A stretch of DNA of 22,500 nt from Nymphaea colorata (taxonomy: Eukaryota; Streptophyta; Magnoliopsida; Nymphaeales; Nymphaeaceae): positions 30,630,140-30,652,639 of the forward strand of contig NC_045140.1 of NCBI RefSeq assembly GCF_008831285.2, in the 5' to 3' direction. The notes under the pieces were generated by a model that made no database searches, was not told where the DNA came from, and saw only the letters and a list, made by a program, of their open reading frames with translations. Position numbers and translations under genes: made by a program. Below are positions 10,788-17,900 of the stretch, one piece after another (the first letter of the stretch is position 1; each line of letters begins with the position of its first letter).

Positions 10788-10906
10788 CCCTAAGTCTTGT
10801 GGACTTAGGGCGGGGACCTCGTGTGGGTTACCGCCCACACTTCGGAATTTCGAGCACGGGTCAAGTCCGATTGACTCGGACCTGAACCTAAGCCTCTCGG
10901 CTTTAG
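10788..10906 (-). other. Four-hairpin cluster (LTR-B copy)
   Basis: This has the same four inverted repeats as in LTR-A: 9 bp arms at 10788-10796 and 10802-10810, 7 bp arms at 10821-10827 and 10834-10840, 6 bp arms at 10865-10870 and 10876-10881, and an imperfect arm pair from 10888 to 10906. In a 5' LTR this part lies upstream of the presumed start site, so it would not be transcribed from that site. Any RNA role would belong to the 3' LTR copy. Confidence 0.5.
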
Positions 10907-11207
10907 ATAGGCTCAAGCGTTCGGGGAATTTGGACTCACGCTCGGGTTATCCTGATCAAGCTCGGTGAGCCTCGCAATAGGTTCTAGAACGTCTTGAGTT
11001 CCACCTGGTTTGAGCACTCTTTCGGACCTAGTTGCTCCTCCCACGCCGCCCGCTGCAACTGGCTCGAGTGCTGACTTAGCCTCGCTTGGACTTTCTTCGT
11101 GCTGCCTTAGCGCCTGTGTCCACAAATCCGAGGCCTTTCGTCTTGACCGACTGGTTTCGGCCTGATCACGCCGAGTTGGGTCTGGACCTACAAGTCGGTC
11201 CGTAACA

Positions 11208-11339
11208 GTAGCTGTCTTTTCAGTTTCTCCTGCGTCCGGTTTTGCCTGGGCCATTTGTAGTCCACGCGGTGCGACTGCCTTCTTCTCGGCCTCCGACTGC
11301 TGTCAAGGCCTTTGTTTGGCAGGTGCTATGCAACGTGTC
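11208..11339. other. 132 bp spacer between the two elements, origin unknown
   Basis: This is the only sequence in the window not found twice. It has no primer-binding site next to LTR-C and no polypurine tract next to LTR-B, so it is not an internal region of a third element. It is probably the pre-insertion target DNA or part of another repeat. On the minus strand an ATG at 11254 opens a frame of 16 codons that runs into the pol-tail frame of LTR-B, giving a 113-codon chance fusion ending at 10913. I recognise no protein in it. The bases next to the LTRs are GTAGC (11208-11212) and GTGTC (11335-11339), which would be the candidate target duplications. Confidence 0.7.
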
Positions 11340-12451
11340 TGTTAGGATCTCACCGTCTAGGCCAGAATAACCCGACCAGTGCGATCCTACACTTCCCAGG
11401 ACCTTCTTGAGGCCTATTCTAAAAACCGAAAAACCTAGGAAATTACACAAATGATCTACCCGGCCAGACAGGACCCTGGCGCAAAACCCAATAGGTAGGT
11501 GAGTACACGTGTAGGTTACCCAAGTCCCAAATTTCCTAACTAAGGCTGCCTACTACAAAACTCTAACAGGGTCGTGAGCCTTACAATTCGTAAGCGATAC
11601 AAGATAACACTCAATCTCACTCACAAACCACGCAAACCACACTAACGTGCAAACCACACCAACAGAAGTAAATAGGTGGTCTGGCTCCTGGTGGTCGGTC
11701 TCGGGCACAGTGCCTCGAGGTACCTCACGGGGAGCTAGGCGGAGCCAAGGCTAAACAGAAATGCTGAAAATGAACTAATATGCTACCTAAGACTGAAAGC
11801 AATTCCACCCGAGCTACAAGGGGATAGAGACGATACCGGCCAAGGACCGCCTTGGCGTAGCCGGATAGGTCTCGGGGTGATGACCTGCCCCGAGCACTGC
11901 AGCTCACAGAACAGGAAGACCGGCTGAGGTGTGCCTCCACGTAGCCTGCTGCTCGGGCTGACCGCTGCCTGAAGACGCTGACGGTAGGCCGCACGCTGGT
12001 GGACGGGTCGACTGCCGAGGTCTGGTCGCTGCTCGTTTGCTGCGGCCGCTGCGCTGTTGCCGCGATGAATTCTGCGGTGGCAGCGCTAACGTCGAGCCAA
12101 GAACGCTGCTGACACTCGCTGGGCCGGGAGGCAGAACACGCGCCGAGAGCGAGGACGCTGCCTCGAACTGCTACGGACGTGCCGTCGATGATACCGGGAG
12201 CGCTCGTCTGCTGTCTGGTCGAGGGCCGCCCGTCAGAACGAAGTTGCCTGGCGTCTGCAGCCGATGTGTTGCTGCTACGCTGAAGACGACGGAACAGGGC
12301 CGGAAGGGCCGCCTGGACTGCCGAGGGGGGCTGCTGTCACAGCGACAGCGCCTGCCTGCCTATCTCCGGAATGTGGCTCGGCCACGGGCGTCGGTGGATG
12401 CCGACGAAGAGGCAGGGGCCGTTGTAAGGGCCGGCGAGCCGGCTGAACCTA

Positions 12452-12912
12452 ATCCTAGCTAAGGTTGGGTTGGCTGGGTTCGGCTAGGCTCTACTAGGTG
12501 GTAGGTCTGGTCAAGCAGGTTCGGGTCAGGGTAGGCTCAGTCAAATAGGGTTTAGGTTCAGTCACGGGTTGACCTAGCTAATAGGTTGGTTCAGTAAGGG
12601 AGGTTAAGGTCGAGCCTAAGCTTACGGTGCTGGTCAAAGTTGACCAAGTGCGGAAGGTTCACTAACTAGGTGGTTGACTAAATGGACCGAGTCAATGGGT
12701 CCGGGTCAAGTAGGTCAAGGGTCGCTCGAGGTAGGCTCGAGTCGCTAAGGGAGGCTACCAACGAAGTGGGCTTGGTGGACTAGCTGACCTAGTTGACTAA
12801 GGCTAAGGGTCAATGCCGACCTAGGTTGGCTCGGTAGAGGTTTAGCCTAGGTGCGGGTTCGGTGCAGGAGGTTGCCTAGTGGGTTCGGTTGACTGGGCTG
12901 GTCTTACCCAGG
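12452..12912. promoter_or_regulatory. W-box cluster block (LTR-C copy)
   Basis: This is the counterpart of 8425-8885, shifted by 4,027 bp and apparently identical, with the same twelve TTGAC[CT] cores between 12509 and 12894. In a 3' LTR it could influence DNA flanking the insertion. Confidence 0.5.
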
Positions 12913-12925
12913 GAATGCACCGATG

Positions 12926-12941
12926 CTTGCCACGTGGCAAG
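12926..12941. promoter_or_regulatory. 16 bp palindrome with a G-box core (LTR-C)
   Basis: It is identical to the palindrome at 8899-8914: a perfect 16 bp inverted repeat centred on CACGTG. Confidence 0.5.
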
Positions 12942-14627
12942 ACGGACGGACACGACAGAGAGAGCTAGAAGAATGCTAGCTATTAGGAATAGAGCTCGAA
13001 TTCTCGCCTAAGGGTTAGGGAGAAATGCGACAAGGAAGGAGAGGAGATTGGGGGCGAAGGGCCAGGTGGCACTCTCGTGCTAACTCGGATGGGGCTAGGG
13101 CTGAGATGGGGACACGTGGACCAGATCTACGGTGGAGGATTGCTGCGGGTCAGATCAAGAGGAAAAGAAGGAAACGGCTGAGGAAGAATAGGTAAGGTTG
13201 CGCGAGGTGGAGGAATTTCCTAAGTCTAAGGAGGCAAGATCCGAGGGAATAGGGAAAGGGGATCTCGCGGGGCCTGGCTTGAGGACAAGTGGCAGAAGGC
13301 GGGACCGAGGGGGGGAGCTGGCAGGTGAGGTGGCGAGTGAGGTGGCGGAAGGCTGGCTTGGATTGCAACACGTGTCAAGATGAACGCGTGAGAATCCTTG
13401 CGATTTAGGGTTGACGCGGTGGAGATGGCGAGGAGCTGGAGGGGGGCTGCGGCTGCGGGATTGCTTCCTGATTTGGTGGAGCAGCTGATGGCGAGCTGAT
13501 CCTGGATCGGGACAGATGGCAGCAGCTGGGACAAGGGCTCAGATGAACGGCTGGAGGGCTGACAGGTGTTGAAACGAAGGGCTAGGATGGAACGGAGAAG
13601 GACTTACCGGAATCGGATGCTAGGCCTCGTCGGAATCTTCCACTTCACGCCGGCGGCCAGAACTTGATCCGAGAGTCCCGTGACCGATATACCCCTTACA
13701 GATTTTTAATTAAAACACTAGGGAAGGAGGGCAATTCGGTCCTTAACACCGGAATCAATGGCGACCACCGGAATTATCAGCGATGGCCGGATTCAAGCAA
13801 TTTTCCGGCGAGATTCTATCTCGAGATCCAGCCGACAGAATTCGCCCCTTTTTGATAATTAGAAAGCTCTTTTCTGGGCGATTCACGGGGATCACTCCTC
13901 TTCTTCAGATCTCGACCAGAGAGCGAGATTTCGTAACTTTTGAGCCTCTGGTCTGACAGATCAAAAGGGGAGGACAGGCCGCTAGAAATTGTAATTTTCT
14001 TATCGTTTTGTCTTTCTAATCCGGCCAACTCCCTACTAGGGATCAAACGTCTGATTCCAATCCCGCGACGCGATCTGCAATTTCTGATTAGAACAGAAAA
14101 CGCCCAAATATTGATTCCCCTCTTCGGGTATGCCGAGGGAGGAACCGAGTGAAGACGCCCTGTGTTCTAAGGCAGAATGCAGCAATCGGGCAGCGAGAGA
14201 GAGATCGAGATTCGTCTCCTCTTCGGTGTCGAATTGAAGCCGGCGGTAGTCCGTCGCCTTCAATCTTCCCTATGCTGGAATCGGCCTCACAGTACCCTCG
14301 TGATCAGGGCAAAGGCACCGATTTCAGAACTTTGAAAAAGCTCGAAAGGGGGTACTTACGTGACAAGGGAGGGATCGCCGCCGGTGGTGGAGATCCGCCG
14401 ATGCCTTCTTCCTTATGCCTATGTCTCAGACGGCGGCTCTTCAAGGAATTTCTGGATTCGGAAGCGCCGTGGAGGTAGAGGACGCGAGGGGGGAGAAGAC
14501 GCCTGGTTCTCGGGTTGAACAAGGTGGGAGACGAGAGGGGAGAAGCCTCGTGCGAGGAGAGAGAGAGTGCCACACCAAATGCCAATCTTTGATTAATTTT
14601 TTGATCCATTGTACATTGAGTTTACAG

Positions 14628-14635
14628 AATATATA
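14628..14635 (-). promoter_or_regulatory. Candidate TATA box in LTR-C
   Basis: The minus strand reads TATATATT, the counterpart of 10599-10606. In a 3' LTR it could drive read-out transcription toward lower coordinates, through the spacer into element 1. Confidence 0.3.
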
Positions 14636-14816
14636 CTAAACATAATGCGAGCCCTAATTACATGTTATCCTAGCTCGCTTCTTAGTCTAATGTCAAAAAT
14701 GCGCAAGGCACAACCCGCCTTGCTGGGTCTCTACTTCAAAACTGAACGTTGACATGAAATAGATGACGCAACCTAACCCGGGCCTAGCGCCCAACTCGAA
14801 AATCAAAAGCTAAAGT

Positions 14817-14935
14817 CCCTAAGTCTTGTGGACTTAGGGCGGGGACCTCGTGTGGGTTACCGCCCACACTTCGGAATTTCGAGCACGGGTCAAGTCCGAT
14901 TGACTCGGACCTGAACCTAAGCCTCTCGGCTTTAG
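14817..14935 (-). other. Four-hairpin cluster directly after the pol stop of element 2
   Basis: The arms are CCCTAAGTC/GACTTAGGG (14817-14825 with 14831-14839), GTGTGGG/CCCACAC (14850-14856 with 14863-14869), GTCCGA/TCGGAC (14894-14899 with 14905-14910) and CTAAGCC/GGCTTTAG (14917-14923 with 14928-14935, one bulge). The pol stop at 14942-14944 ends 6 nt before the first stem met by the ribosome. The cluster would sit in the 3' untranslated part of the genomic RNA. The function is unknown; RNA stability, end formation or packaging are possible. Confidence 0.6.
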
Positions 14936-14941
14936 ATAGGC

Positions 14942-17900
14942 TCAAGCGTTCGGGGAATTTGGACTCACGCTCGGGTTATCCTGATCAAGCTCGGTGAGCC
15001 TCGCAATAGGTTCTAGAACGTCTTGAGTTCCACCTGGTTTGAGCACTCTTTCGGACCTAGTTGCTCCTCCCACGCCGCCCGCTGCAACTGGCTCGAGTGC
15101 TGACTTAGCCTCGCTTGGACTTTCTTCGTGCTGCCTTAGCGCCTGTGTCCACAAATCCGAGGCCTTTCGTCTTGACCGACTGGTTTCGGCCTGATCACGC
15201 CGAGTTGGGTCTGGACCTACAAGTCGGTCCGTAACAGATTCCCCCTCCCTAGAATGCGCTTGTCCTCGAGCGCTAGAGGAGGGAAAGCGATGAGCCACTG
15301 ACCCAAACTCTTCCCAAGAGGTTCCTCTGTCAGGTCCCTCCCATTCCACTAATACCTCATGCCGTGTTCTCCCTTGTCTTTGGACATATCTATGTTTGAG
15401 TATACGATAGGGAGTGGGCAAGTTGTCCTGTTCCGGTATCTGCTCGATCATTGTAGGAATATCACCATGATGAGGCTTGAGCCTGGTGATATGGAAAACT
15501 GGGTGCACCATTGCTTCCCGCGGAAGTCCCAGTCGATATGCTGCCTTTCCTACTTTTTGTAATACCGGAAACGGTCCATAATACCTTGGTAATAGCTTAG
15601 AATAGGGTTGGCCCATTAACGATCGTTGTTTGAGGGGCAACCTCTTCAACCACACGTAATCACCCACTTCGAATTCTCGATCTTTTCGCCCTTTGTTGTA
15701 GACCTGTCTCATCCTGTTCTGGGCTTTGGCAATGTTTTGCTTGAGGGAGTCAAGGACTTCCTCACGGGTGCGTAGCTCGCAGTCTACATTGTCGTCGCCT
15801 GCTGTACCTCCTTCATATCTAGGGATGCTTGGAGGAGGGGTCCCATATACACCTTCAAAAGGCGTCATTCCTGTTGACGAATGTAAACTGGTGTTGTAAG
15901 ACCACTCTGCCCAAGGTAAGAATTTTACCCAAGTTTGTGGCCTTTCTCCTGCAAAACACCTCAAATAGGTCTCAAGAGATCGATTTACGATTTCGCTCTG
16001 CCCGTCTGTCTGTGGGTGATGGGCTGTACTAAACTTGAGCGTCGTACCCATAAGCTTCATGTACTCCTGCCAGAATGCGCTAAGGAAGATTGAATCTCTG
16101 TCACATACGACTGATTGTGGCATTCCGTGGAGCTTTCCAACGTACTCCTGGTACACGCTGGCCACCATTGGTCCTTGATACGACCTAGGCAAGGGAGCGA
16201 AGTGGCTGTACTTGGTCAGACGGTCCACTACCACTAGCACAGCTTCCTTGCCTTCAGAGCGGGGCATGGCGTCAATAAAATCCATGGTCACATCGGTCCA
16301 TGGTTTGGCTGGTATGGGGAGGGGAACTAAATGCCCTGGAGGTCTAATGGCCTCGTATTTTTCCCTCTGGCATACCAGGCAACTCCGGATGTACCTTTGT
16401 ACTTCTGCCTTCATGCCACGCCACCAAAATTGGGCTTTAATTCTGCTTAGGGTTTTAGAAACCCCCTCATGACCCGCGGCAGGGGTGTCATGGAAATGAC
16501 GCAGGAGTTCCTGCTTAAGCCCAGACTCTGGAGGAACCACTGCTCGGTTCTTCCTATATAATAGATTCCCTCTGACTGTATAGAAGGGAATGGATCCTGG
16601 ATGTTGTTCTGTTGATGCACGGACTAGCCTTAGGGACTGGTCTGCTTGTTGTTCCTGGGCTAACCTATCCCAAACATCAGTTTCCACTACCGAAAGAGTC
16701 ATGAACTGCTCAGTCAATCGAGAGAGAGAATCGGCCGCTGTATTTTCCGGACCCTTTTTGTACTCTATTTCAAAATCGTATCCCAGCAGCTTTGCTAACC
16801 AACGTTGTTGGGTAGGCGTGGATACTCTCTGCTTTAACATGTACTTTAGAGAATTTTGGTCCGTCTTAACTGTGAATCTACGCCCTATAAGGTAGGGCCG
16901 CCACTTTTCCACTGCCAACACTATCGCTAGTAGTTCTTTCTCATAAGTAGAGAGAGGCTTCGCTCTACTTGTGAGCGCCTTAGACATATAAGCGATAGGG
17001 TGGCCTTCTTGGCTGAGAACGGCCCCTATTCCAACCTCACATGCATCTGTCTCTATTGTGAACTGCTGGTTGAAATCCGGAAGTGTAAGAACGGGTGCAG
17101 ACATAAGGGCAAGTTTTAACTTTTCAAAGGCTGCCCTAGCCTTATCCGACCATTGAAAGGCTCCTTTCTTGAGCATCTGGGTCAAAGGCTGTGCGATCAA
17201 ACCATAACCTTGTATAAAACGCCTATAGTACCCAGTCAAACCGAGGAATCCGCGGAGTCCTTTCAAGTCCTTAGGCAGTGGCCATTTCTGCATGGCTTCT
17301 AATTTTTCGGGGTCTGCCCGAACCCCTTGTTGGCACACTATGTGCCCCAGATAACCAATAGAAGGTTGTCCAAAGCTGCATTTGGACATCTTGGCGTATA
17401 ATTGGTTATCTCTGAGTACCTGAAGGGCAATAGCGAGATGCTTCTGATGTGATTCTTCAGACTGACTGTAAATCAAGATGTCATCAAAGAAAACTAAGAT
17501 GAAATCGCGGAGGTATTGTCTGAAGACGTCGTTCATGCACCTCTGAAACGTTGCTGGTGCGTTAGTTAGACCAAATGGCATGACGAGGAACTCGTAGTGC
17601 CCGTCATGCGTCCTGAAAGCGGTCTTGGGGACGTCATCCTCGTACATACGAATTTGATGATAGCCGGCTCGTAAGTCGATCTTGGAGAAAATAGTTGCTC
17701 CGGCTAGTTCATCCAATAACTCATCAATTACCGGTATGGGATGTCTATCCTTCACGGTGGCTTCATTCAGGGCGCGGTAATCTACACAGAAGCGCCAGGT
17801 ATTGTCTTTCTTCTTCACAAGTAGGACCGGTGAAGAGAAAGGGCTGCTACTTGGTTGCACAATGCCGCTTTCCAACATTTCCTTAACCAGACGTTCGATT

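Larger units (their letters stand above)
1..11207 (-). mobile_element. Element 1: Ty3/gypsy chromovirus-like LTR retrotransposon (3' LTR cut by window edge)
   Basis: Reading the minus strand from 11207 down, the order is 5' LTR (11207-7298), two bases, an initiator tRNA-Met primer-binding site, a leader, gag-pro-pol, a polypurine tract and a 3' LTR that runs off the left window edge. This is the standard architecture of an LTR retrotransposon. The domain order protease, RT, RNase H, integrase places it in Ty3/gypsy rather than Ty1/copia. The LTR ends are TGTTA...TAACA. The internal region is 5,506 bp. A one-base deletion in the protease region breaks the polyprotein, so this copy probably cannot make its own Pol if the deletion is real. 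The target-site duplication cannot be tested because the outer end is outside the window. Confidence 0.95.
7298..11207 (-). repeat. LTR-B: complete 5' LTR of element 1 (3,910 bp)
   Basis: The boundaries are set by the primer-binding site on the left and by the TGTTA...TAACA ends shared with LTR-C. On the minus strand it starts at 11207. From 11207 to 10913 it repeats the last 97 codons of pol. It then holds a hairpin cluster (10788-10906) and a TATA-like site (10599-10606). Between about 9000 and 10500 I see no feature beyond two CACGTG sites. A G-rich block with twelve W-box cores lies at 8482-8867, and a GC-rich block at about 7860-8420. Frames that are open on the opposite strand, such as 141 codons at 8010-8435, have no recognisable protein signature. 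Over the shared stretch LTR-D differs from it by one base that I could find (A at 7709, G in LTR-D). Confidence 0.97.
11340..15236 (-). repeat. LTR-C: complete 3' LTR of element 2 (3,897 bp)
   Basis: It starts and ends with the same TGTTA...TAACA termini as LTR-B and abuts the polypurine tract of element 2. It is 13 bp shorter than LTR-B. I count about fifteen single-base losses, all between about 11525 and 11890 and nearly all in homopolymers. Two G runs are one base longer than in LTR-B (13309-13315 and near 14490). The rest appears identical. The last 97 codons of pol and the stop codon lie in it (14942-15236). Frames open on the opposite strand, including the 141-codon one at 12037-12462, are copies of those in LTR-B and have no recognisable product. 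Confidence 0.97.

Noticed and set aside
10913-11254. 113-codon frame as a separate gene
   Set aside because: 97 of its codons are the LTR copy of the pol tail and 16 come from the spacer, so it is a chance fusion at an insertion junction.
11208-11339. LTR-C, spacer and LTR-B as one short element with a 132 bp internal region
   Set aside because: The spacer has no primer-binding site after LTR-C and no polypurine tract before LTR-B, whereas each LTR is correctly paired with its own internal region.
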